A stretch of DNA of 64,000 nucleotides from Phycisphaerae bacterium RAS1 (GTDB lineage Bacteria; Planctomycetota; Phycisphaerae; UBA1845; Fen-1342), in assembly GCA_007859745.1 (NCBI GenBank), contig SMLU01000001.1, forward strand, positions 1,364,001 through 1,428,000, in the 5' to 3' direction. A program made the position numbers and the translations under genes. How positions within the stretch are numbered: position 1 is the first letter of the stretch; each line of letters begins with the position of its first letter. Below, in pieces: positions 8,080 to 15,556 of this stretch. The notes beneath the pieces are model-generated. The model saw only the letters and a list, made by a program, of their open reading frames with translations. It did no database searches and was not told the DNA's origin.

Positions 8080-9360
8080 CTACTGGGGACTTGCTTCAAC
8101 GGACGACTGGCCTGTCAGCTCGATGCGGTTCTTGCCGGTGCGCTTGGCGCAGAGCAGCGCCTCGTCGGCCGCCCGCAGGATTCCGGCGCGGTCGCTGCCG
8201 TCCCATGGAAAGCAGGCCAGTCCGCCGCTGATCGTGACCGGGCCCGGGGCGCGCGGGCCGAGGCAGGTGAAAGGATGCGCAGCGATGGTGCGGCGGAAGC
8301 GCTCGGCCAACTCAATCGGGGCGCGCGGATGACGCGAGCCGGGGACGCGGGCCGGCTCCGCGTCGGCAAAAAGGACGGCGAACTCGTCGCCTCCGTAGCG
8401 CGAAACCACGTCGTTGCCGCGGGCGCATCGCGTCAGAAGCTGCCCGATTTCGCGAATGACGGTGTCGCCCGCGTCGTGGCCGAGACGGTCGTTGTAGACC
8501 TTGAATTCGTCGATGTCGAAGAGCAGGACCGTGATCTGCGTACGGTTTTCCCGGGCCGCCTCGACCGCTTCGTCCAGGGCCTTTTCGAAGAAGCGGCGGT
8601 TGCGCAGTCCCGACAGGTCGTCGCGCCAGGCCTCGTTCTGCAGCCGCTCGACCCGCCGCACGAGAGCGATGGCCAGTTCGACCATGCGAGCGTACGTTTC
8701 AAGTCGGGCCGCGACCGTCGGCGAATAGGCGCCCTGCGCACTGCGGCCCAGCTTGATGCAGCCAACCACTTCGCCCTGCCGCCGGACGTTTTCAATCAGC
8801 ACCGGCTCCTCCGGCTCGCCGGCGGCGGCGAAGAGATCGTCGACCTGGAGCGAGGCGAAGGTGGCGCTGAAGGTCTGGCGCAGCAGCGCCGCCAGGCGCT
8901 GCACAACGAATTCCGACCCCTCGGGCAGGTTCTTCAGTAGCTCGCTGAACGCGGCGATGTAGGCTCGCTCGCCGGCCGGGATCGCCGTGTCGCCGGCGTC
9001 GGCGGCGTCCACGCCGTTCAGCGCGAAGGCGGCTTCGAGCTCGCCGCGCGTAATCGGCTCAAGGATGTATTCGTCGGCGCCCTGCTCGATGGCGTTGCGA
9101 GCGCGTGGCTCGTCCACCGGACGGCAGGCGACGACGATGCGGGCCTTGGGGGCGATGGTGCGCATCTGGCGGATGGCGCGGAGCGTGCGGTCAGAGGAGT
9201 TCAGCCCGACGAGAATGCCGTCGACCGGCTCCTGCCCGAGCTGCCACAGGCCGGCCAGCGCGTGCCTGGCCGCGAGCAGGCTGCAGGCGGGCAGGGCGCG
9301 CGAGGCCGCCTCGTGCAGCGAACCGGGACCGATGATCAAGAGGCGTGCGCTGCCGGCCAT
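8080..9360 (-). CDS. diguanylate cyclase with pseudo-receiver and GAF-like domains
   Basis: Makes cyclic di-GMP from two GTP. In this 426-residue protein, residues about 5-112 look like a receiver domain, but the phospho-acceptor Asp position is replaced (I-L-V-G-L-N-S-S-D), so it is probably not phosphorylated. Residues about 130-240 look GAF-like. Residues about 247-415 form a full GGDEF domain with R-Y-G-G-D-E-F and the inhibitory I-site R-G-N-D exactly five residues before it, so an active, feedback-inhibited cyclase is expected. GGGAG precedes the ATG at 9360. It follows a second pseudo-receiver gene by 43 bp on the same strand. Confidence 0.9.
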   Translation of the reverse strand: MAGSARLLIIGPGSLHEAASRALPACSLLAARHALAGLWQLGQEPVDGILVGLNSSDRTLRAIRQMRTIAPKARIVVACRPVDEPRARNAIEQGADEYILEPITRGELEAAFALNGVDAADAGDTAIPAGERAYIAAFSELLKNLPEGSEFVVQRLAALLRQTFSATFASLQVDDLFAAAGEPEEPVLIENVRRQGEVVGCIKLGRSAQGAYSPTVAARLETYARMVELAIALVRRVERLQNEAWRDDLSGLRNRRFFEKALDEAVEAARENRTQITVLLFDIDEFKVYNDRLGHDAGDTVIREIGQLLTRCARGNDVVSRYGGDEFAVLFADAEPARVPGSRHPRAPIELAERFRRTIAAHPFTCLGPRAPGPVTISGGLACFPWDGSDRAGILRAADEALLCAKRTGKNRIELTGQSSVEASPQ

Positions 9361-9403
9361 TCAAGGCGCTCCCAACACTACTATTCTACGCGGTTTTCGG
9401 CGC

Positions 9404-9943
9404 TTAGTTCCCCGGCTCGTCGAGCAGGGCCGATAGTTCTTCGGGTGTCAGGACCGGACGGCCGCTCGCGTCGGCGGAGGTCGCGGAAGGGGCGGCGGCG
9501 GCCGGCGAAGTCTCGCCGGGGACCGCGACCGCGGGCGAGGCGGGGGCGGCCGGCGTCCCCCGAGCGCGGACCGAGGCGACGAAATCCGCCGGCGATTGCG
9601 CGGTCACACGCTCCAGCATCTCGCGCGAGGCGAAGCGGACGACGCGCGGGTCTTGCGGCGGGCCGAGCTGCTCGCAGCGCTGGCCGTACACCACGAGCAC
9701 GACGCCGGGCCAGGTCTCCAGCACGTATTCCGCGACCGCTTTCTCGTCGGCGGGAATCCAGTCAGAACCGATGAGCGCCAAGTCGGCGAGCTGGCTGCTG
9801 TGAAGAATGAGGTGTGCGGTCAGGCCGTAGGCGTCCTCGAACGAAAGCGTCTCAATCTGGTGCGCGGCGAGCCAGGACTGCACCACCTCCTGCAGGGAGG
9901 GATCCCCGTAGCAGACATGGACCGCCCTGCAAACGCCGACCAC
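9404..9943 (-). CDS. receiver-like protein lacking a phospho-acceptor, C-terminal L-T-P-E-E-L tail
   Basis: A 179-residue protein starting at GTG 9943, with GGAGG seven bases upstream. Residues about 8-115 have the alternating strand/helix hydrophobicity of a response-regulator receiver (A-V-H-V-C-Y-G-D-P-S-L, A-D-L-A-L-I-G-S-D, V-V-L-V-V-Y-G), with no obvious acceptor Asp. An Ala/Pro/Ser linker leads to the end L-T-P-E-E-L-S-A-L-L-D-E, which resembles the N-terminal L-S-Q-E-E-I-D-A-L-L peptide of flagellar switch proteins, although here it is at the C-terminus. It lies between dnaB and the diguanylate cyclase and may act with the latter. The function is unknown. Confidence 0.65.
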   Translation of the reverse strand: MVGVCRAVHVCYGDPSLQEVVQSWLAAHQIETLSFEDAYGLTAHLILHSSQLADLALIGSDWIPADEKAVAEYVLETWPGVVLVVYGQRCEQLGPPQDPRVVRFASREMLERVTAQSPADFVASVRARGTPAAPASPAVAVPGETSPAAAAPSATSADASGRPVLTPEELSALLDEPGN

Positions 9944-10037
9944 CGACGACCCTCCGGAAACGGACGCAACCCGAAGCAGAGCATTCTACCGCGCGCGGCG
10001 AGTCGGCAACAGAAGGATTTCGGTCGGATTCTCGCGT

Positions 10038-11504
10038 CTAGAACGGCGATTCGGGGGCCTGGTCCGATACGTAACCGGGGACGACGCGCGGGCTGGGATC
10101 GTGGTTGTCGAAGCGCGTCCATTGCCGGTTGAAGTGCAGCTTGATGGTATCGACCGGGCCGTTGCGCTGCTTGGCGATAATGACCTCGGCCGTGTTGTCC
10201 TCGTCCGCGTCGCCGGCCTCGCCGCGTTTGTAGTAGGACTCGCGGTGCAGCAGCATGATCACGTCGGCATCCTGCTCGATGGCGCCCGACTCGCGCAGGT
10301 CGCTCATGCGCGGGCGGTTGCCCTGGCGCGACTTGTCCTCGGTGGCGCGGTTGAGCTGCGCCATGGCGATGACCGGAAGATTCAGCTCCTTGGCCAGCGC
10401 CTTGAGGCCGCGCGAGATGGCGGCGACTTCGGCCTGGCGGCTCTCGGACTTGGGAGCGTGCATAAGCTGGAGATAGTCGACAAAGATCGCCTGCAGCCGA
10501 TGCTTGCGGAAGGCCATACGGGCCCGCGCGCGGAGCTCGCCGATCGACAGATGCGACGTGTCATCCACCAGAAACGGGGCGTGGCTGATGTCGTCGGCCG
10601 TCTCCTGCAGGCGCCGCAGGTCGCGCCCGCTCAGCCGCCCGCGGCGCAGCGCGTGGGAATCGACGCGCGCCCGGCTGCACAGAATCCGCTGGGCCACCTG
10701 TTGACGGCTCATCTCGAGCGAAAAGAACAGCACCGGCCGCGGCCGCTCGCGCTCGCCGATGGCCATGTGTTCGGCGATGTTCAACCCGAACGCCGTCTTC
10801 CCCATGGACGGGCGCCCGGCGACGATGATCAGTTCGCCCGGCTGCAGGCCGCAGGTCAATTCATCCAATTCGAGATAGCCGGTCGGCTCGCCGGTGAGCA
10901 CGTCCTCGCCGCGATCCTGAATCTGGCGGAAGGCGTCTTCGATCAGGTGGGAGAGGGAAAGGGCCGCGGAGTCGACCCGCCGCTCGGTGATGCTGAAGAT
11001 TTCATGCTCGGCGAAATCGAACATTTCCTCGGCGGGGATGCGGTCGTCGAAGGCGGCGTCCATGACCTTGTATGTGGCGCCGATGAGCTGCCGCAGGAGG
11101 TGCTTTTCGAGAACGATCTTGGCGTAGTGAGACGCACGCAGCGCGGAGGGCACCGCCCCGACCAGCCCCCCGAGAAAGTCGTACCCGCCCAGGCTCTCGA
11201 ACAAGCCGCGCTTCAGCAGTTCCTGCTGCATCACGACTGCGTCCATGGGCTGGTCGCGGTCGTAGAGCGAAACGGCCACTTCGTAGAGCTTGGCGTGCCG
11301 CTCGTTGAAGAAGGCGTCCTTGCCGGCGTCGCGCAGCACCGTGATGGCTTCGCCGACGGCCTCCTTCGACAGCAGCATCGAGCCCAGGAGGGCCCGCTCC
11401 GCGTCCGGCGCGTGCGGCAGGACGCGGTCGAAGGCCGACCTGGCGTTACTTTGCGGCTGCTGGCTGCCGGGCTTCCCGTTGCTCGGGTTCGGATTGCTGG
11501 ACAT
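10038..11504 (-). CDS. dnaB: replicative DNA helicase DnaB
   Basis: Unwinds DNA at the replication fork as an ATP-driven hexamer. The 488 residues carry the DnaB N-terminal domain (P-D-A-E-R-A-L-L-G-S-M-L-L near 33-45), a linker, and the RecA-like core with Walker A G-R-P-S-M-G-K-T (230-237), Walker B-like I-F-V-D-Y-L-Q-L-M and the family R-Q-N/E-region S-R-Q-A-E-V-A-A-I-S-R-G-L-K. The ATG at 11504 lies inside the 3' end of rplI (59-bp overlap in another frame). No later start would keep the conserved N-terminus. It is the last replication or ribosomal gene in the rpsF-ssb-rpsR-rplI-dnaB order. Confidence 0.96.
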   Translation of the reverse strand: MSSNPNPSNGKPGSQQPQSNARSAFDRVLPHAPDAERALLGSMLLSKEAVGEAITVLRDAGKDAFFNERHAKLYEVAVSLYDRDQPMDAVVMQQELLKRGLFESLGGYDFLGGLVGAVPSALRASHYAKIVLEKHLLRQLIGATYKVMDAAFDDRIPAEEMFDFAEHEIFSITERRVDSAALSLSHLIEDAFRQIQDRGEDVLTGEPTGYLELDELTCGLQPGELIIVAGRPSMGKTAFGLNIAEHMAIGERERPRPVLFFSLEMSRQQVAQRILCSRARVDSHALRRGRLSGRDLRRLQETADDISHAPFLVDDTSHLSIGELRARARMAFRKHRLQAIFVDYLQLMHAPKSESRQAEVAAISRGLKALAKELNLPVIAMAQLNRATEDKSRQGNRPRMSDLRESGAIEQDADVIMLLHRESYYKRGEAGDADEDNTAEVIIAKQRNGPVDTIKLHFNRQWTRFDNHDPSPRVVPGYVSDQAPESPF

Positions 11505-11958
11505 CGGCCACCGCTCCCTCGCGCACGACCCAGACCTTGACGCTCGAGGTCAGCTCGTCGCTGAACTCGAGCTTCACGGCGCGATTGTCCAGCGTCCGGA
11601 TCGGCACGTCCAGCACCACGTGCTCGGGCAGGACGGCGAAGCCCTGCGCGTGCAGCGCGGCGGCGATCTCCTTGGGACCGACCGAGCCGTAGAGCGTGCC
11701 TTCGGGATTGGCGGCGGCCTCGATCGTGACCGTCGCATCCTTCATGCGTTCGACCAGCTCCGAGTATTCCCTCAGCCGGACGGCGCGGGCCGCGGCGGCG
11801 GCCTTGCGGTCCTCCTGAATGGCGGCGATGTTCTCGTCGGTGGGCTCGGTCGCCATGCGTTGCGGAAGCAGGTAGTTTCGCGCGTAGCCGTTGTTTACGT
11901 CGACGATGTCGCCCACGTAGCCGAGCTTGCGCACGTCTTTGACAAGCAAGAGTTTCAT
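11446..11958 (-). CDS. rplI: 50S ribosomal protein bL9
   Basis: A structural protein of the large ribosomal subunit that binds 23S rRNA near the L1 stalk. It is 170 residues. The start M-K-L-L-L-V-K-D-V at 11958 follows GGAGACCGAAAT, so the longer upstream reading is rejected. The N-terminal signature G-D-I-V-D-V-N-N-G-Y-A-R-N-Y-L-L-P is intact, followed by the long helix and the C-terminal domain (N-P-E-G-T-L-Y-G-S-V). A Glu/Gln/Ala-rich tail of about 25 residues extends the usual end, and dnaB starts within it. Confidence 0.96.
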   Translation of the reverse strand: MKLLLVKDVRKLGYVGDIVDVNNGYARNYLLPQRMATEPTDENIAAIQEDRKAAAAARAVRLREYSELVERMKDATVTIEAAANPEGTLYGSVGPKEIAAALHAQGFAVLPEHVVLDVPIRTLDNRAVKLEFSDELTSSVKVWVVREGAVADVQQSEPEQREARQPAAAK

Positions 11959-12103
11959 ATTTCGGTCTCCTACAGATTCGCGGGCGGCAGCGGCGTCTGG
12001 CCGGTGCGCCGGCGGCGCGATGCGCGGTTGCACGAGACGCCGCGGAATCGTTGAGCACCGGCAAGACGCCGATGCTGCACAAACCCGGCGGCGCAGGGGG
12101 CGA

Positions 12104-12364
12104 TCAGGTCACGTAGGGCATCAGCGCCATGAAGCGGGCGCGTTTCAGCGCCAGCGACGCCTTGCGCTGCGCCTCGGCCGACAGGCCGGTGCGCTTGCGC
12201 GAGAACAGCTTGCCCTGGGCGCTCGTCAGCCGCTGAAGCAGGGCGACGTCCTTGTAGTCGATCTCGTCGACGTGGACTTTCGGCACGCGAAGGCGGCTGG
12301 CTTCCGCCGCGCGACGGGCCTTCTTCTTTCGGGCTGCCGCTGCATTGGGTCTTCCAAATGCCAT
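12104..12364 (-). CDS. rpsR: 30S ribosomal protein bS18
   Basis: A small-subunit protein of 86 residues that pairs with bS6 on 16S rRNA. The conserved core is I-D-Y-K-D-V, L-L-Q-R-L-T-S-A-Q-G-K-L and R-K-R-T-G-L, followed by a basic helix ending in A-R-F-M-A-L-M-P-Y. The N-terminus is strongly basic. It sits between ssb and rplI in the classic order, with a 44-bp gap from ssb. Confidence 0.96.
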   Translation of the reverse strand: MAFGRPNAAAARKKKARRAAEASRLRVPKVHVDEIDYKDVALLQRLTSAQGKLFSRKRTGLSAEAQRKASLALKRARFMALMPYVT

Positions 12365-12408
12365 TGCTTAACACTCCTGGCCCGCTCGGGCCGTCAGTTC
12401 ATTGAAGC

Positions 12409-12906
12409 CTAAAACGGGATGCTCGAATCGCGGCTCGGTTCCTCGGGCGCCGGGCTGTCGCCGTAGTCTTGGGCTGGGGCCGCGGGCGCGGCTTGTTGGC
12501 GGCGTTCGTAGCCGCCGCCGGCGGAGTTCTCCGCCGGGCCGCGGTTGGCCGGGGCGCCGCCGCCGCCGCCCTCGCCGCGCCCGCCGACGAACTGGAAGTT
12601 CTCGACGACGACCGAGTGCTTCGAACGTTTCTGTCCGTCCTGGCCGGTCCACGAATCGAGCTTCAGCCGACCTTCGATCAGGATGGCCCGGCCCTTCGCC
12701 ATGTACTGGTTGATAACCTCGCCGCCGCGGCCGAAGCAGGCACAGTCGACGAAGCAGACATCTTCCTTCTGATTACCGTCCTTGTCGCGCCAGCGGTGGT
12801 TGACGGCGAGTCCGAATTCACAGACCGCCATGTTGCTGGGCAGGTACTTCAGCTCCGGATCGCGGGTCATGTTGCCCATCAGGATCACGCGGTTGAAACT
12901 GGCCAT
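12409..12906 (-). CDS. ssb: single-stranded DNA-binding protein SSB
   Basis: Binds single-stranded DNA during replication and repair and recruits partners through its C-terminal tip. In this 165-residue protein the OB fold covers residues 1-105 (M-A-S-F-N-R-V-I-L-M-G-N, F-G-L-A-V-N-H-R-W, K-G-R-A-I-L-I-E-G-R-L). A Gly/Ala/Pro/Gln linker follows, then the conserved acidic tip ending S-S-I-P-F. The ATG at 12906 is chosen because the OB fold begins there and GAGAGGA lies upstream. It sits between rpsF and rpsR, as in many bacteria. Confidence 0.96.
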   Translation of the reverse strand: MASFNRVILMGNMTRDPELKYLPSNMAVCEFGLAVNHRWRDKDGNQKEDVCFVDCACFGRGGEVINQYMAKGRAILIEGRLKLDSWTGQDGQKRSKHSVVVENFQFVGGRGEGGGGGAPANRGPAENSAGGGYERRQQAAPAAPAQDYGDSPAPEEPSRDSSIPF

Positions 12907-13035
12907 GCGAAGATCCTCTCTGAACGAGTCGCCAGTTGCTTCGTACATGTCGCGCTGCACCAAGCAGCGCGGCGGGTATTGGGTCGTTGGTTTTCCAACC
13001 GGCGGTGCTTCAGCAGGAATTCAACCCGCTGACGT

Positions 13036-13082
13036 GCACGGGTTGGAAACCCGTGCAAACAGACACCGGTTGAAAACCGGTG
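13036..13082. repeat. two adjacent short palindromes (family I)
   Basis: Two hairpins lie in the gap between rpsF and ssb: 13036-13056 (GCACGGG...CCCGTGC) and 13064-13082 (CACCGGTT...AACCGGTG). The second core recurs at 27884-27904. Another GGTT...AACC copy occurs near 12989-13002. They lie inside the ribosomal operon and have no T-run. Confidence 0.75.
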
Positions 13083-13125
13083 CCACAGGGAAACCGGCCC
13101 ACAGGGCGGCGCCACAGGCCGGCCG

Positions 13126-13650
13126 CTACTCGTCTGCCAGCGCCGGGACTTCGGCTTCCTCGCCGCCGCCGGGGGCCTCTTCCTCGGGGCGGCGGAAGCG
13201 GTCTCCGCGGTCGCCGCGATCGCGGTAGTCGCGCGGGCCGCGGTCGCCGCGGTCGCCGCGGTGATCGCGGTGATCGTCGTCGTCATGCCGACGGCCGTCG
13301 CCGGCCATCGGCTGGAGCGGCACGTCGGCCGGGTGGGCCTTCAGTTCCGCCAGCTTCTGCTCGGTCAGGTTCTCGGCTCGCAGCACGATGCAGCGCAGGA
13401 TCAGCTCGCTGAGCTGCGCGTCGTGCTCCAGGGCGGTGATCTTGTCCGGCGGGGCGTCAAAGTAGGTCAGCACGTAGGTGCCGCGCTTTCGGCTGCGGAT
13501 TTCGAACTGCAGCTTGCGCTCGTCAAATTTCAGGCAAATCAGCAGAGTGGCGCCGATGCGCTCGCACAGGCGGCGGACCTCGGTCTCGATGCCGGCCCAG
13601 TCGCGGGTCGCGGCGTTGTCGAACAGGAACAGACCTTCGTAACGTTTCAC
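13126..13650 (-). CDS. rpsF: 30S ribosomal protein bS6 with long charged tail
   Basis: A small-subunit protein that binds bS18. The start is GTG at 13650, with AAGGAGTGACAGC directly upstream; this gives V/M-K-R-Y-E-G-L-F-L-F at the N-terminus as in other bS6. The fold covers about residues 1-105. It is followed by an unusual 65-residue tail rich in Asp, Arg, His and Gly (repeats of H-R-D and G-D-R-G-D-R) and then a Glu-rich end. Charged tails are known on some bS6 proteins, and the function of this one is unknown. It opens the rpsF-ssb-rpsR-rplI-dnaB set. Confidence 0.94.
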   Translation of the reverse strand: MKRYEGLFLFDNAATRDWAGIETEVRRLCERIGATLLICLKFDERKLQFEIRSRKRGTYVLTYFDAPPDKITALEHDAQLSELILRCIVLRAENLTEQKLAELKAHPADVPLQPMAGDGRRHDDDDHRDHRGDRGDRGPRDYRDRGDRGDRFRRPEEEAPGGGEEAEVPALADE

Positions 13651-13740
13651 GCTGTCACTCCTTGCGGCGCCGTTGCGCCGGAAACTCACGCTTGTTGCAC
13701 CGCAGTCCGTAGACCGTAGACCGTACGGTGGGCATCGCCC

Positions 13741-13860
13741 ATCAAGCCGTAGGGTGGGCTGTGCCCAGCGTCCGGCCGACTCGGAGGTCGGCCGCTACGG
13801 TCCGGCCGGGGGCGGCCGGGCTACATCGTCGGACGCGGAGGTCCGACGCTACGGCGACGA
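13741..13860. repeat. cluster of family E palindromes at the 3' end of pth
   Basis: Three short palindromes follow each other: GGTGGGCTGTGCCCA near 13754, GGCCGACTCGGAGGTCGGCC near 13775-13794 and CGTCGGACGCGGAGGTCCGACG at 13827-13848. CCGTAG/CTACGG boundaries separate them. The last boundary, CGTAGCG, contains the TAG stop codon of pth on the minus strand. Confidence 0.75.
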
Positions 13861-14508
13861 ACTGTCGCCACGCGAAGCGTCGCCACGCGAAGCGTCGCCA
13901 TCCGAACCGTCGCCACGCGACCCATCGCCGCGCTTTTCGTCGCTCTGTTTGTTGAACTCGTTCATGGCCGCCGTCACGCCGCGCGTCAGCCAGCACTCCG
14001 CGGCGCCGGCCGCCGCGGTGACCGATTCGCGAATCGTCTCTTTCTCGCCGGGCCGAAAGCTGCTGGTGACGTAGTCGGCCGCGTCGGCGCCGCCCTGCCG
14101 GCCGATGCCGACGCGGATGCGGGCGATGCGGTCGCTGGACAGATGCCGGATGACATCGCTCATGCCGTTGTGCCCGCCGGCCGATCCCGACGCCCGCACG
14201 CGCAGCTTGCCGACCGGCAGGTCCATGTCGTCGTAAATCACCAGCACGTCCTCAAGCGTCAACTTGTAGAACCGCCACGCGGCGGCCACGCTGCGCCCGC
14301 TCAGGTTCATGTACGTCTGCGGCTTCAGCAGCAGCACCTTCTCGCCGCCGCGTTGGGCGCTGCCGAGCAGCGCCTCGTAGTTTCTCTCGTACACGTCGGC
14401 GGCGACTTTCCACGTTGCCGCCAGGGCATCGACCACCATGAAGCCGATGTTGTGCCGCGAATCCGCGTAGCGCGGGCCGGGGTTTCCCAGGCCGACGATC
14501 AGCTTCAC
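13849..14508 (-). CDS. pth: peptidyl-tRNA hydrolase with repetitive C-terminal tail
   Basis: Releases tRNA from prematurely dropped peptidyl-tRNA. It is 219 residues. The GTG at 14508, preceded by AGAGG, gives the usual start K-L-I-V-G-L-G-N-P-G. Asn and His catalytic positions are present (G-P-R-Y-A-D-S-R-H-N-I-G-F, K-P-Q-T-Y-M-N-L-S-G, Y-D-D-M-D-L-P, G-S-A-G-G-H-N-G). After about residue 190 a tail of five-residue units (D-G-S/D-A-S plus R-G) is encoded by a 15-bp tandem repeat at about 13858-13930. The stop TAG lies in a dispersed palindrome. It is in the rplY-pth-rpsF run. Confidence 0.95.
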   Translation of the reverse strand: MKLIVGLGNPGPRYADSRHNIGFMVVDALAATWKVAADVYERNYEALLGSAQRGGEKVLLLKPQTYMNLSGRSVAAAWRFYKLTLEDVLVIYDDMDLPVGKLRVRASGSAGGHNGMSDVIRHLSSDRIARIRVGIGRQGGADAADYVTSSFRPGEKETIRESVTAAAGAAECWLTRGVTAAMNEFNKQSDEKRGDGSRGDGSDGDASRGDASRGDSSSP

Positions 14509-14542
14509 CGCCGGCCACCTCTTTCTCCGGTCAAGAAGAAAA

Positions 14543-14694
14543 CAACCACAGAGGCACAGAGGCACAGAGAAAAGGGAATAGAGAGATAGCGAGCTGGAGG
14601 GCGCGCAAGGCTGTACCCGCCCGCGCGCCCTCTATCCCTATATCCCTTTATCCCTTCACTTTGCATTCTCGGCGCCTCTGTGACTCTGTGGTTC
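14543..14694. repeat. family F inverted-repeat element (about 150 bp)
   Basis: A left arm of the form AACCACAGAGGCACAGAGG (14543-14571) faces a right arm CCTCTGTGACTCTGTGGTT (14666-14694). The core holds a second inversion (AGAGGGCGCGC/GCGCGCCCTCT type). The same arm pair brackets 58601-58752 and a single right arm is at 15519-15549. It separates rplY from pth. Confidence 0.8.
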
Positions 14695-14703
14695 AATCCG
14701 TCT

Positions 14704-15360
14704 TCATTCCTTCTCTTCCTCGCCTTCCACCGGCTTGGGCTTCTTGATCAGTTCCGGCTCGGTCGGCGTTCCCTCGGCCGGCGCTGCTGCGGCCGCAGCC
14801 GGGGCTTCCTCGACCGCGCGCGGCAGGCGGACGATGGCGATCAGGTCGTCCGGGCTGCTGAGAACCTTGATGCCTTCGGGCAATTGCAGGTCGCGCACGT
14901 GCACGCTCTGGTTCAGGCCGAGCTCGAGGACGCTGTGACGGATCGCTTCCGGAATCTGCAGCAGCAGGCAGTCGATGTGCAGATCGGACAGCGTCTGAAT
15001 CAGTTGCCCGCCCTCGGCGGCGCCCTTGGGCGTGCCCTTCAGCTCGATCGGCACGCGGATGTGCACGCGCTCGTTCGGATCGACGCGCATCAGGTCGACA
15101 TGGAGCGGGCGCCGCTGCAGGTGGTCGAACTGAATGTCCTTGACCAGGTACTGTTTCTCGGCGCCGTCCATCCGGACGCTCACGACGTGCGTCATCGCCT
15201 CCAGCGCGATCTCGAGGTCGTGCAGCGAGAGCGAGACGGACTCGGGCGCTTCGCCGTGGCCGTACACGATCGCGGGCACGTATCCCTTGCGGCGGACGCG
15301 CTCGTTGGCGTGTCGCCCGCCCTTGGCTCGTTTTTCACCGGCTACGCTGATAATCTGCAT
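14704..15360 (-). CDS. rplY: 50S ribosomal protein bL25 (CTC family)
   Basis: A 5S rRNA-binding protein of 218 residues, with the long two-domain CTC form. The N-terminal domain has G-Y-V-P-A-I-V-Y-G-H-G and the H-V-D-L-M-R-V strand. The TL5/CTC C-terminal beta domain follows (V-P-I-E-L-K-G-T-P-K-G-A, then V-R-D-L-Q-L-P-E-G-I-K-V). The end is an Ala/Pro/Glu/Lys tail. It lies directly upstream of pth, a common pairing, and downstream of prs, which matches the prs-ctc-pth order of other bacteria. Confidence 0.95.
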   Translation of the reverse strand: MQIISVAGEKRAKGGRHANERVRRKGYVPAIVYGHGEAPESVSLSLHDLEIALEAMTHVVSVRMDGAEKQYLVKDIQFDHLQRRPLHVDLMRVDPNERVHIRVPIELKGTPKGAAEGGQLIQTLSDLHIDCLLLQIPEAIRHSVLELGLNQSVHVRDLQLPEGIKVLSSPDDLIAIVRLPRAVEEAPAAAAAAPAEGTPTEPELIKKPKPVEGEEEKE

Positions 15361-15556
15361 GGCATCGCTCCGTTCGGGCTAAGGGGATCGAGGGATCAAG
15401 AGATCGAGGGATCGAGGGAACAAGGAAACAAAAAAACAAGTGAACGAGGGATCGCCGTTCGACCCCGGCTCCTGTTTCTTTGTTTCTTGTTCCCGTGTTT
15501 CCATGTCTCCGTCTCTCGCATTCTCTGTGCCTCTGTGCCTCTGTGGTTTCTTCTTC
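15361..15556. repeat. repeat-rich gap between prs and rplY, with family F arm
   Basis: The region begins with short GGGATCGAGG-type tandem units (about 15383-15420), then an inverted pair GGAACAAGGAAAC / GTTTCTTGTTCCC (near 15416-15435 and 15481-15494). It ends with a family F right arm (15519-15549) that runs up to the prs stop. No gene was found. Confidence 0.65.

Noticed and set aside
10101-11540. A plus-strand open frame of 479 codons opposite dnaB
   Set aside because: It is a GC-rich antisense shadow of dnaB with no recognisable domain.
13858-13930. Tandem 15-bp repeats that might suggest a CRISPR or satellite
   Set aside because: The units are short, have no spacers and stay in the pth reading frame, coding a repetitive tail.
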